Part shown: positions 1 through 6,380 of the stretch, piece by piece
How the letters are laid out: each line of letters begins with the position of its first letter
How positions within the stretch are numbered: position 1 is the first letter of the stretch
Assembly (NCBI GenBank): GCA_023395735.1
Contig: JAEWYI010000106.1
Coordinates: 1 to 14,523, forward strand
Direction: 5' to 3'
Origin: Cyanobacteria bacterium OH_SFB_17
Lineage (GTDB): Bacteria; Cyanobacteriota; Vampirovibrionia; Gastranaerophilales; Gastranaerophilaceae
Length of the DNA stretch: 14,523 bases
Translations under genes and position numbers: made by a program
Notes under the pieces: model-generated
Database searches by the model: none
The model's input: only the letters and a program-made list of their open reading frames with translations
What the model was told of the DNA's origin: nothing

Positions 1-14
1 GGTAAGAGGTAATC

Positions 15-542
15 ATGACGAATTTTGAAGAAAAAACTTTGGCGCATTCCAGAGTTTATGAAGGAAAGTTTATTAAAGTTGATAAAGATGACGTTGAGCT
101 GGCTGATGGTAAAAAATCTTTTAGAGAAGTTATCAGGCATCCGGGTGGCGTTGTTGCGCTTGCTTTCAAAGATAAAGAGACGATTTTGCTTGTTAAGCAA
201 TACAGATATCCGATAGCGCAAGCTTCCTTGGAGCTTCCCGCAGGGAAGCTTGAAACAGGTGAAAACCCTGACGAGGCAATAAAGCGAGAGCTTGAAGAAG
301 AGACAGGTTTTGTTGCTAAAAAATGGACTTCTTTAGGATACATAAACACTACTCCTGGTATTTGTGACGAAAAATTGTACTTGTACAAAGCTGAAGATTT
401 GGAGTTTAAAAAGCAAAATCCTGACGACGGTGAAATTATTGAATATTTCGAGTATAATCTTAATGAAGTTATAGATATGATTAAATCAGGTCAAATCAAC
501 GATTCAAAAACAATTTGTGCAATAGCAAGGACAAAATTATGA
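15..542 (+). CDS. nudF: Nudix hydrolase, probable ADP-ribose pyrophosphatase
   Basis: This 175-residue protein probably hydrolyses ADP-ribose (or a related nucleoside diphosphate sugar) to AMP and ribose 5-phosphate in the cytoplasm. Seen: a complete Nudix box (GX5EX7REXXEEXG) at residues 77-99, with the metal-binding REXXEE core at 91-96. It is preceded by VKQYRYP and ELPAG, as in the ADP-ribose pyrophosphatase group. A proline (P114) lies about 15 residues after the box, which in this superfamily points to ADP-ribose rather than other substrates. The length fits NudF-type enzymes. The ATG start is preceded by an AGAGG purine run at positions 5-9. Its stop overlaps the start of the next gene (ATGA), so the two are translationally coupled. 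Any promoter lies outside the window. The exact substrate is inferred from motifs only. Confidence 0.9.
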   Translation: MTNFEEKTLAHSRVYEGKFIKVDKDDVELADGKKSFREVIRHPGGVVALAFKDKETILLVKQYRYPIAQASLELPAGKLETGENPDEAIKRELEEETGFVAKKWTSLGYINTTPGICDEKLYLYKAEDLEFKKQNPDDGEIIEYFEYNLNEVIDMIKSGQINDSKTICAIARTKL

Positions 543-1342
543 TAAAACTAATCGCAACGGATATAGACGGAACAATTTTAAAACATAACTACCAATTCAG
601 TGATAATGTTAAATCTTGCATAAAAAACCTAATAAACTCAGGTACAAAAGTGGTTCTTGTCACTGGAAGAATGTATGCTGCAACAAGAGAAATTGCCGAT
701 TTGTTAGGGATAGAAACCCCTGTTGTAACTTATCAAGGCGGTTTGATTAAATATAACGGTGAAACCTTATACGAAAAAAATGTTGACGTAAAAAGTGCAA
801 AAGAAGTTATTGAACTTGCAAAAAAATCAAATGTTCATTTAAATTTATATATAGATGATAAATTATATGTAGAAAAAGATGATGAAGTCATCAGACGTTA
901 CATCAAGCAAGGCGTTCCTGATTTTTGTGTAAAATCTTTTGACAAGATTAATCTCGAGGATGGGAATATAAATAAAATATTATTGGTGGATTTTGAGTGT
1001 CCTGAAAAAGTTACTAAATGGCATGATTTTTTGAAAGAAAAATTTTCCAACTTGAGCATTGTTAAATCAACTCCTTTTTTCTGCGAAGTTTCACATAAAG
1101 AGGCAACAAAATTCCATTCTTTAGACTTTTTGATTAATCATTTCGGTCTGAAAAGAGGAGAAGTTTTGGCAATCGGGGATCAAAACAATGATTTAGATCT
1201 TTTGAGAGCAGGCGGAATAAAAATTGCGATGGGAAATGCTACTCCAGAGCTTAAGGCTGTCGCTGATTACGTCACTGACTCTGTTGAAAATGACGGCTTT
1301 GTAAAAGCCGTAGAAAAGTTTGTTTATAATAAAGTAATATAA
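539..1342 (+). CDS. HAD superfamily phosphatase, Cof-type (HAD-IIB)
   Basis: This 267-residue cytoplasmic phosphatase of the Cof/YidA-like HAD-IIB group probably dephosphorylates sugar phosphates or other small phosphometabolites; the substrate is not predictable. Seen: motif I DIDGT at residues 8-12 (nucleophile D8, acid/base D10), motif II VTGR at 41-44 (T42), a lysine at K191 in the motif III position, and motif IV GDQNNDLDLL at 213-222 (D214 and D218 for Mg2+). Residues about 85-190 form the large C2-type cap between motifs II and III. The start chosen is the ATG at 539, overlapping the stop of the Nudix gene as ATGA, with AAGGA about 8 nt upstream. An in-frame GTG at 515 would add eight residues but gives an N-terminus unlike the family. 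The protein is full length for the family. Confidence 0.92.
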   Translation: MIKLIATDIDGTILKHNYQFSDNVKSCIKNLINSGTKVVLVTGRMYAATREIADLLGIETPVVTYQGGLIKYNGETLYEKNVDVKSAKEVIELAKKSNVHLNLYIDDKLYVEKDDEVIRRYIKQGVPDFCVKSFDKINLEDGNINKILLVDFECPEKVTKWHDFLKEKFSNLSIVKSTPFFCEVSHKEATKFHSLDFLINHFGLKRGEVLAIGDQNNDLDLLRAGGIKIAMGNATPELKAVADYVTDSVENDGFVKAVEKFVYNKVI

Positions 1343-1378
1343 AACCCAACCGTTTTATGCCAATCGGAGAATAATTAA

Positions 1379-1861
1379 ATGAATCAACAATATAGAATCG
1401 GGACAGGATATGATATTCATAGGCTGGAAGAAGGCAGAAAGCTCATAATCGGAGGGGTGGAAATTCCTTACGAAAAAGGTCTGCAAGGTCATTCAGATGC
1501 CGACGTGTTGATACATGCCATAATTGATGCCGTTCTTGGCGCTTTAGCACTTCCTGATATCGGTACATTGTTTCCTGACACTAGTGAAGAGTTTAAGGAT
1601 ATCGACAGTAAAATTTTACTCCAAAAAGTTTATTCATTTATTAAAGAAAAAGGTTATAATATCAATAATATTGATTCAAATATAATCGCACAGGCCCCAA
1701 AAATGATGCCTCATATTCCTAATATGAAAAGAGTTCTTGCGGAAGTTTTAAAAATCGACGAAGATTTGATTTCTATTAAAGCGAAAACAAACGAAAAAAT
1801 GGATGCTGTAGGCGAGATGAAAGCGATAGAAGCAAATGCGGTTGTGCTTTTGTACAAATAA
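1379..1861 (+). CDS. ispF: 2-C-methyl-D-erythritol 2,4-cyclodiphosphate synthase
   Basis: IspF makes 2-C-methyl-D-erythritol 2,4-cyclodiphosphate from the CDP-ME 2-phosphate intermediate, with release of CMP, in the non-mevalonate (MEP) isoprenoid pathway. It is a cytoplasmic homotrimer in known cases. Seen: 160 residues, the family's usual size; the metal ligands D12 and H14 in GTGYDIHRL and H46 in the segment GHSDADVLIHAIIDA; and the C-terminal signature KAKTNEKMDAVG at 134-145, which lines the CMP site. The ATG has a GGAGA ribosome binding site at 1366-1370. It follows the HAD gene by 36 nt without a terminator, so it is probably co-transcribed. The other MEP pathway genes are not in the window. 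All catalytic residues are present, and the identification is secure. Confidence 0.97.
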   Translation: MNQQYRIGTGYDIHRLEEGRKLIIGGVEIPYEKGLQGHSDADVLIHAIIDAVLGALALPDIGTLFPDTSEEFKDIDSKILLQKVYSFIKEKGYNINNIDSNIIAQAPKMMPHIPNMKRVLAEVLKIDEDLISIKAKTNEKMDAVGEMKAIEANAVVLLYK

Positions 1862-1867
1862 CATAAA

Positions 1868-1882
1868 GCGCCCTTCGGGCGC
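1868..1882 (+). other. GC-rich intercistronic hairpin lacking a U-tract
   Basis: A perfect 6-bp GC-only inverted repeat (GCGCCC / GGGCGC, 3-nt loop TTC) starts 7 nt after the ispF stop. The bases after it are CTGAAACTT, so it lacks the U-run of an intrinsic terminator. It could be an RNA-stabilising or pause hairpin at the ispF/gloA junction, or a factor-dependent end. Read-through into the glyoxalase genes remains possible. Confidence 0.55.
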
Positions 1883-1908
1883 CTGAAACTTACGAAAGGA
1901 AATTCAAG

Positions 1909-2292
1909 TTGGAATTATTGCACACGATGATAAGAGTGAGAGATGTTGAAGCTTCTTTGAAATTTTACACTGAGCTTTTAGAGATGAAGGTTGTAAGAGA
2001 AAAAGAGTTAAGTGATTGCAGATTATATTTTCTTTCTGATAAAAGCGGGCATGCTGAATTGGAGCTTACTTATAATTTTAAAACCCCGGATGAAGGTTAT
2101 GAAATTGGCAGTGGGTTTGGGCATTTTGGATTCAAAATTGAATCAATGGCAGAGTTTGACAAAAAACTGAAAGAATTTGGAGGGGAGTATTTGTATGAGC
2201 CATACAAACTTTCTCCGACAGGTTCAACGATTGCATTTGTCAAGGACCCTGACGGTTATGAAATAGAGTTGATAGAAAAAAATAAAAAATAG
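1909..2292 (+). CDS. gloA: Glyoxalase I (lactoylglutathione lyase), VOC fold, first tandem copy
   Basis: This 127-residue VOC-superfamily protein of the glyoxalase I type isomerises the hemithioacetal of methylglyoxal and a thiol (glutathione in well-studied cases) to the S-lactoyl thioester. Seen: two beta-alpha-beta-beta-beta modules, with the four metal-ligand positions of E. coli GloA all filled: H5 (LLHTMIRV), E52 (LELTYN), H72 (GFGHFGF) and E120 (DPDGYEIELIE). The short length matches the Ni/Co-dependent bacterial class. The start is TTG, chosen because AAAGGA lies 8 nt upstream (1895-1900) and the family N-terminus begins there. The next gene is a paralogue about 57% identical. Whether the thiol here is glutathione is unknown. 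Confidence 0.9.
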   Translation: MELLHTMIRVRDVEASLKFYTELLEMKVVREKELSDCRLYFLSDKSGHAELELTYNFKTPDEGYEIGSGFGHFGFKIESMAEFDKKLKEFGGEYLYEPYKLSPTGSTIAFVKDPDGYEIELIEKNKK

Positions 2293-2302
2293 GAGAGAAA
2301 TA

Positions 2303-2680
2303 ATGAAATTTTTGCATGCGATGATAAGAGTGAGCGATAAGGAAAAATCTTTAAAATTTTACAGAGATGTATTCGGGTTAAATTTGGTAAACGAGATGCG
2401 TTTGCCGGATTGTGATTTATATTTTTTGGCTGATGAAGACGGTCAGACACAAATTGAACTTACGGTTAATGACGAAACGCCAAAAGAAGGTTATGATTTA
2501 GGAAGTGGCTTTGGTCATTTCGCTTTCGAAGTGAAATCAATGGATGATTTTGTGCAAAAATTAAAAGAAAACGGTATAGAACTGACTTATGGCCCAGAAA
2601 AATTGGAAAACTATGATATGACAATAGCTTTCCTGCAGGATCCGGACGGATACGAGATAGAATTAATAGAAAACAATTAG
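2303..2680 (+). CDS. Glyoxalase I family protein, second tandem copy
   Basis: This 125-residue paralogue aligns without gaps to the preceding gene, with about 71 of 125 identical positions (57%, counted by eye). It keeps all four predicted metal ligands at the same positions: H5, E52, H72 and E120. It is therefore probably an active glyoxalase I-type enzyme rather than a decayed copy. Differences cluster around residues 21-35 and 97-106, the second being a loop near the active site in this fold, so substrate or thiol preference may differ. The ATG has a strong AGGAGAG site at 2291-2297 overlapping the stop of the first copy, so the pair is translationally linked. No terminator follows. A Rex-like operator begins 5 nt after its stop. 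Confidence 0.88.
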   Translation: MKFLHAMIRVSDKEKSLKFYRDVFGLNLVNEMRLPDCDLYFLADEDGQTQIELTVNDETPKEGYDLGSGFGHFAFEVKSMDDFVQKLKENGIELTYGPEKLENYDMTIAFLQDPDGYEIELIENN

Positions 2681-2684
2681 TTAA

Positions 2685-2702
2685 TAGTGAAAATAATCAC
2701 GC
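2685..2702. promoter_or_regulatory. Putative Rex operator 1 (distal, upstream of adhE)
   Basis: The 18-mer TAGTGAAAATAATCACGC has GTGA-N6-TCAC geometry, identical to the Rex consensus TTGTGAANNNNTTCACAA, and matches 10 of its 14 defined positions. It nearly repeats the promoter-proximal site at 2827-2844. It lies about 140 bp upstream of the predicted adhE start, so it would act as an auxiliary or looping site, or serve an upstream promoter. Confidence 0.55.
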
Positions 2703-2704
2703 TA

Positions 2705-2722
2705 ACGTGAAAGATGTCAATA
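2705..2722. promoter_or_regulatory. Degenerate Rex-like site 2
   Basis: GTGA (2707-2710), then six bases, then TCAA (2717-2720): a weaker version of the same motif, matching 9 of 14 consensus positions. It starts exactly 20 bp after site 1, about two helical turns, so the two would lie on the same DNA face. The bases between the sites also form TCACG-CTAA-CGTGA, a by-product of the adjacent arms. Confidence 0.3.
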
Positions 2723-2792
2723 AATTTATTTGTTTGATGTAATCTGTTACGCGCATAATATTAAGAAATTATTAAAATTGTACAAAATACAC

Positions 2793-2821
2793 TTGATTTT
2801 TAAATGCCTTAGTTTTATACT
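2793..2821 (+). promoter_or_regulatory. Sigma-70-type promoter of adhE
   Basis: The -35 hexamer TTGATT (2793-2798) and the -10 hexamer TATACT (2816-2821) are separated by exactly 17 bp. Transcription should start near 2828, giving a leader of about 100 nt before adhE. The predicted start falls inside the Rex-like operator at 2827-2844, an arrangement typical of direct repression. Confidence 0.7.
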
Positions 2822-2826
2822 GTAAA

Positions 2827-2844
2827 TAGTGAAATAAATCACGA
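2827..2844. promoter_or_regulatory. Putative Rex operator 3 (proximal, on the adhE start)
   Basis: TAGTGAAATAAATCACGA matches the Rex consensus TTGTGAANNNNTTCACAA at 11 of 14 defined positions, with the correct 6-bp spacing between GTGA and TCAC. It covers about -1 to +17 of the predicted adhE transcript. The rex gene itself lies directly downstream of adhE, which supports the assignment. Confidence 0.68.
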
Positions 2845-2927
2845 ATTAAAAAATGAGTTAAGATTTTAAAAATTAGCTGAAAATAGTAAAACATTTTGTT
2901 TTAAAAAATACAAAAAAGGAGATTAAA

Positions 2928-5570
2928 ATGGCAACTAAAACAAAAAAAACAGTTGAAAAGCTTGAAAAGGCTCTTAGCAAAAGCAACACTGTTTCCACAG
3001 CCGAAGACTTAGAAATTTTGGTTTCTAAAGTTAAAAAAGCACAAAAAATATTCGCAACTTATTCACAAGAACAAGTTGATAAAATATTCTACGCAGCATC
3101 TTTGGCGGCTAACAAAGCAAGAATTCCTCTTGCTAAAATGGCAGTTGAAGAAACAGGCATGGGCGTTGTAGAAGATAAGGTTATTAAAAACCACTTCGCG
3201 TCTGAATATATTTATCACAAACACAAAGATGCAAAAACTTGTGGCGTTGTGTCAGAAGATAAAGTTAACGGAACAAAAATTTACGCTGAACCTCTAGGAT
3301 TATTGGCAGGCGTTGTTCCAACTACAAACCCTACATCAACGGCTATTTTCAAGTCTTTGATTGCATTAAAAACAAGAAACGGTATTATTTTCTCTCCACA
3401 CCCTAGAGCGAAAAAAGCTACAACAGAAGCTGCAAGAATAGTATTGGAAGCTGCGGTTAAAGCTGGTGCTCCAGAAAATATTATCGGTTGGATTGATGTT
3501 CCATCGGTTGAATTGTCAAACGCTTTGATGCATCACCCTGATATAAATTGCATTTTGGCTACAGGTGGACCAGGCATGGTTAAGGCTGCTTATTCAAGCG
3601 GGAAACCTGCATTGGGTGTTGGACCTGGAAACACTCCTGCGATTATTGATGAAACTGCTGATATTAAAATGGCTGTATCTTCAGTTCTTATGTCAAAAAC
3701 ATTCGACAACGGTATGATTTGCGCATCTGAGCAAGCTATTGTTGTTGTAAAAGATGTTTATGAAGAAGTTAAAAAAGAGCTTGAATACAGAGGCGCTTAC
3801 GTTTTATCTTCAAAAGAAAAAGAAAAAGTTGCTAAACTTATTATGCCGGAAGGTAGATTGAACCCTGCGATTGTTGGTCAATCAGCATTTACAATTGCTG
3901 AAATGGCTGGAGTTAAAGCTCCTAAGCATGCAAAAGTTCTAGTAGGTGAAGTATCTGACACAAGCCTTGACGAACCGTTCTCACACGAAAAATTGTCACC
4001 GGTTTTGGCTATGTATTCCGCAAAAGATTTTGCAGATGCTGTTGAAAAAGCTTATATCTTGGTTGACCAAGGTGGAGCAGGTCACACTTCTGTTCTTTAC
4101 ACAGACGAAAGATACCCTGAAAGAATTGATGCTTTTGCAAGCAAATTGCACACAAGCAGAATTTTGATTAACTCTCCATCATCACAAGGTGGTATCGGAG
4201 ATTTGTATAACTTTAGATTAGAACCATCATTAACACTAGGTTGTGGTTCTTGGGGAGGTAACTCAGTGAGCGAAAACGTTGGTGTTAAACACTTATTAAA
4301 TTACAAAACTGTAGCTGAAAGGAGAGAAAACATGCTTTGGTTCAAAGTTCCGCCAAAAGTTTACTTCAAACGTGGTGCTACAGATCTAGCTCTTCGTGAA
4401 TTAAAAGGAAAGAAAAGAGCGTTTATCGTTACAGATAGATACTTGTTCAATTCAGGAACAATAAAAAGAGTAACTGATGTATTGGATGATATCAATGTTG
4501 ATTACCAAATCTTCTTTGATGTTAAACCGGATCCAACTTTGGAAACAATCAGCGAAGCTCTTTCAATGGTTAAAACTTACGAACCTGATGTAATCATTGC
4601 ATTGGGCGGCGGTTCTCCAATGGATGCTGCGAAAGTTATTTGGTTAATGTATGAACAACCTGATTCTCAATTCGAAGATGTAGCTATGAGATTTATGGAC
4701 ATCAGAAAGAGAATTTGTGAATTGCCAGATTTGGGTAAAAAATCAATAATGGTTGCTATTCCAACAACATCTGGTACAGGTTCAGAAGTAACTCCGTTCG
4801 CAGTAATTACAGATGAGAAAACTCACATCAAATATCCTCTTGCTGATTATGCATTGACACCTACAATGGCGATTATCGACCCTAACTTTGTTGATTCTAT
4901 GCCTGCAGGTTTGTGTGCTGCATCTGGTATTGATGCGTTGACTCACGCGGTTGAAGCTTATGTTTCAGCACTTGCTACAAACTTCACAAATTCACCATCT
5001 TTGGAAGCGACAAAGTTGATATTCAGATATCTTCCACGTTCTTACAAAAACGGTAAAGAAGATCCGATTGCAAGAGAAAAAATGCACTATGCATCTTGCC
5101 TTGCAGGTATGGCATTTGCTAACTCATTCTTGGGATTGTGCCACTCTATGGCTCACAAGTTGGGTGCGGCATTTAACATCCCTCACGGTGTTGCAAACGC
5201 ATTGTTGTTCAATCAGGTAATCAAATACAACGCAACTGATTGTCCAAGAAAACAATGTATTTTCCCTCAATATAAGTTCCCTAATGCTAAAGCTAAATAT
5301 GGCCAAATTGCAGATGAGCTTGGATTGGGCGGAAAGAACGATGATGAAAAAGTTGAATTGTTAATAAACGCAATTACTCAATTGAAAAAAGATATTAACT
5401 TGCCATTGTCAATTAAAGATATGGGAGTATCTGAAAAAGACTTTATGGATAAGCTTGATAACCTTGTTGAGCAAGCGTTTGACGATCAATGTACAGGTGC
5501 AAACCCTGCATACCCATTGATGGAAGAAATAAGACAACTTTATATCAACGCTTACAAAGGTATAATATAA
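2928..5570 (+). CDS. adhE: Bifunctional acetaldehyde-CoA / alcohol dehydrogenase
   Basis: AdhE reduces acetyl-CoA to acetaldehyde and then to ethanol, reoxidising two NADH, in mixed-acid fermentation. Known homologues form long filaments (spirosomes). Seen: 880 residues, full length. The N-terminal aldehyde dehydrogenase domain spans about 25-455, with the catalytic Cys265 in NGMICASEQ. A linker around 458-480 (RRENMLWFKVPPKVYF) leads to the iron-dependent alcohol dehydrogenase domain, about 475-880. That domain has GGGSPMDAAK at 560-569, TTSGTGSEVTPF at 613-624, and the four Fe2+ ligand positions D669, H673, H739 and H753. The ATG has AAGGAG 6-7 nt upstream. The gene has its own promoter with a Rex-like operator and its own terminator, and rex follows on the same strand. 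An in-frame internal ATG at 4332 with a good ribosome binding site sits exactly in the linker. The codon style matches its neighbours. Confidence 0.98.
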   Translation: MATKTKKTVEKLEKALSKSNTVSTAEDLEILVSKVKKAQKIFATYSQEQVDKIFYAASLAANKARIPLAKMAVEETGMGVVEDKVIKNHFASEYIYHKHKDAKTCGVVSEDKVNGTKIYAEPLGLLAGVVPTTNPTSTAIFKSLIALKTRNGIIFSPHPRAKKATTEAARIVLEAAVKAGAPENIIGWIDVPSVELSNALMHHPDINCILATGGPGMVKAAYSSGKPALGVGPGNTPAIIDETADIKMAVSSVLMSKTFDNGMICASEQAIVVVKDVYEEVKKELEYRGAYVLSSKEKEKVAKLIMPEGRLNPAIVGQSAFTIAEMAGVKAPKHAKVLVGEVSDTSLDEPFSHEKLSPVLAMYSAKDFADAVEKAYILVDQGGAGHTSVLYTDERYPERIDAFASKLHTSRILINSPSSQGGIGDLYNFRLEPSLTLGCGSWGGNSVSENVGVKHLLNYKTVAERRENMLWFKVPPKVYFKRGATDLALRELKGKKRAFIVTDRYLFNSGTIKRVTDVLDDINVDYQIFFDVKPDPTLETISEALSMVKTYEPDVIIALGGGSPMDAAKVIWLMYEQPDSQFEDVAMRFMDIRKRICELPDLGKKSIMVAIPTTSGTGSEVTPFAVITDEKTHIKYPLADYALTPTMAIIDPNFVDSMPAGLCAASGIDALTHAVEAYVSALATNFTNSPSLEATKLIFRYLPRSYKNGKEDPIAREKMHYASCLAGMAFANSFLGLCHSMAHKLGAAFNIPHGVANALLFNQVIKYNATDCPRKQCIFPQYKFPNAKAKYGQIADELGLGGKNDDEKVELLINAITQLKKDINLPLSIKDMGVSEKDFMDKLDNLVEQAFDDQCTGANPAYPLMEEIRQLYINAYKGII

Positions 5571-5584
5571 CCGTCTTTTCTGTT

Positions 5585-5613
5585 AGGGTCGAAAATTTTT
5601 CGACCCTTTTTTT
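5585..5613 (+). terminator. Intrinsic terminator of adhE
   Basis: An inverted repeat AGGGTCGAAAA (5585-5595) / TTTTCGACCCT (5597-5607), realistically an 8-9 bp stem with a small AT loop, is followed directly by a T-run to 5613. It starts 14 nt after the adhE stop and separates adhE from rex. Confidence 0.92.
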
Positions 5614-5647
5614 GCAAAAGAAAATCGTGATTTTTTTTTTAGTTTTT

Positions 5648-5655
5648 GTTATAAT
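5648..5655 (+). promoter_or_regulatory. Extended -10 promoter of rex
   Basis: TATAAT at 5650-5655, preceded by TG at 5647-5648 with one base between, forms an extended -10 (TGTTATAAT). The -35 position at 17 bp spacing (GTGATT, 5627-5632) is weak, as is common with extended -10 promoters. The start is expected near 5662, inside the Rex-like site. Confidence 0.65.
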
Positions 5656-5672
5656 TGGGAAAAAAATCACAA
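5655..5672. promoter_or_regulatory. Putative Rex operator on the rex promoter (autoregulation)
   Basis: TTGGGAAAAAAATCACAA matches the Rex consensus TTGTGAANNNNTTCACAA at 12 of 14 defined positions. It spans about -7 to +11 of the predicted rex transcript and overlaps the last base of the -10. It shares the AT-rich centre and TCAC half-site with the adhE operators. Confidence 0.62.
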
Positions 5673-5701
5673 TTTTCTCTGAATAGTAGGAAAGGATTTA
5701 T

Positions 5702-6328
5702 ATGGAAAATCTTGTAAAAAAGAAATTTTCGGACAAAGTAATTAATAGATTGACTCTTTATCACTGCATTTTAACAGATTATTTGGCTCAAGGAAATGAA
5801 TTTATTTCTAGTCCACAGATTGCATCTTTGTTGAATATTGATGATTCACAAGTTAGAAAAGACATAAGTTTGTTGAATAATGTCGGAAAATGCCGTGTAG
5901 GGTATATTGTCAAAGATTTGAAAAAAACTATAGAAAAAACGCTTGGGTTTGAAAAACCCAAAGAAGCTTTTATCATTGGTGCTGGGAATTTGGGCTCTGC
6001 GCTTGCAAAATATGATAATTTTACAAATTACGGATTAAAAGTTCTTGCTCTTTTCGATAATGATTCTTTGAAAGTTGGAATGAAAGTCAATGATAAGGAA
6101 GTTTTTCATATTTCCAAGCTGCCAAACTTAGCAAAAAGATTGTCTGTTGAAATTGCAATTTTGACTATACCAAGAGAGCATGCCCAAAAAACTGCTGACT
6201 TTTTGGTTCAGTCCAATATTAAATATATTTGGAATTTTACTCCAGCAGTATTGGCGGTGCCAAAAGATGTTCAAGTTTGGAATGAAAATTTGATGGGTAA
6301 TTTTTTACAGTTCACTTATCAGAAATAG
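5702..6328 (+). CDS. rex: Redox-sensing transcriptional repressor Rex
   Basis: Rex is a dimeric DNA-binding repressor that senses NADH/NAD+. NADH binding releases it from operators in front of fermentation and respiration genes. Seen: 208 residues, the usual size. An N-terminal winged helix spans about 10-75, with the recognition region ASLLNIDDSQVRKDIS (41-56) and GKCRVGYIVKDL (62-73). The Rossmann NAD(H) domain follows, with GAGNLGSAL at 93-101 and an acidic residue D119 at the end of the second strand (ALFDND), then IPREHAQ at 157-162. The C-terminal helix, around VWNENLMGNFLQF, is the domain-swapped dimer helix in known structures. The ATG has AGGAAAGGA at 5688-5696. A Rex-like operator overlaps its own promoter and others lie in front of adhE, so autoregulation and adhE control are inferred. 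Confidence 0.96.
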   Translation: MENLVKKKFSDKVINRLTLYHCILTDYLAQGNEFISSPQIASLLNIDDSQVRKDISLLNNVGKCRVGYIVKDLKKTIEKTLGFEKPKEAFIIGAGNLGSALAKYDNFTNYGLKVLALFDNDSLKVGMKVNDKEVFHISKLPNLAKRLSVEIAILTIPREHAQKTADFLVQSNIKYIWNFTPAVLAVPKDVQVWNENLMGNFLQFTYQK

Positions 6329-6333
6329 CAAAC

Positions 6334-6360
6334 AAAAAGGGCATTTTAAATGCCCTTTTT
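6334..6360. terminator. Bidirectional intrinsic terminator between rex and the converging gene
   Basis: A perfect inverted repeat AAAAAGGGCATTT (6334-6346) / AAATGCCCTTTTT (6348-6360). The G/C core is flanked by an A-run on the left and a T-run on the right, so it serves rex on the plus strand and the 6381-7418 gene on the minus strand. Confidence 0.9.
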
Positions 6361-6380
6361 AATTTTTCATTAATTTTTTA

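Noticed and set aside
2697..2710. TCACG-CTAA-CGTGA as an independent palindrome
   Set aside because: It is produced by the adjacent half-sites of two Rex-like motifs; no separate function needs to be assumed.
2739..2750. GTAA-TCTG-TTAC inverted repeat upstream of adhE as an operator
   Set aside because: Arms of four AT-rich bases are expected by chance in this DNA.
2730..2759. Second adhE promoter (TTGTTT, 18 bp, CATAAT)
   Set aside because: Both hexamers are imperfect and the spacing is not optimal; the promoter at 2793-2821 is clearly better.
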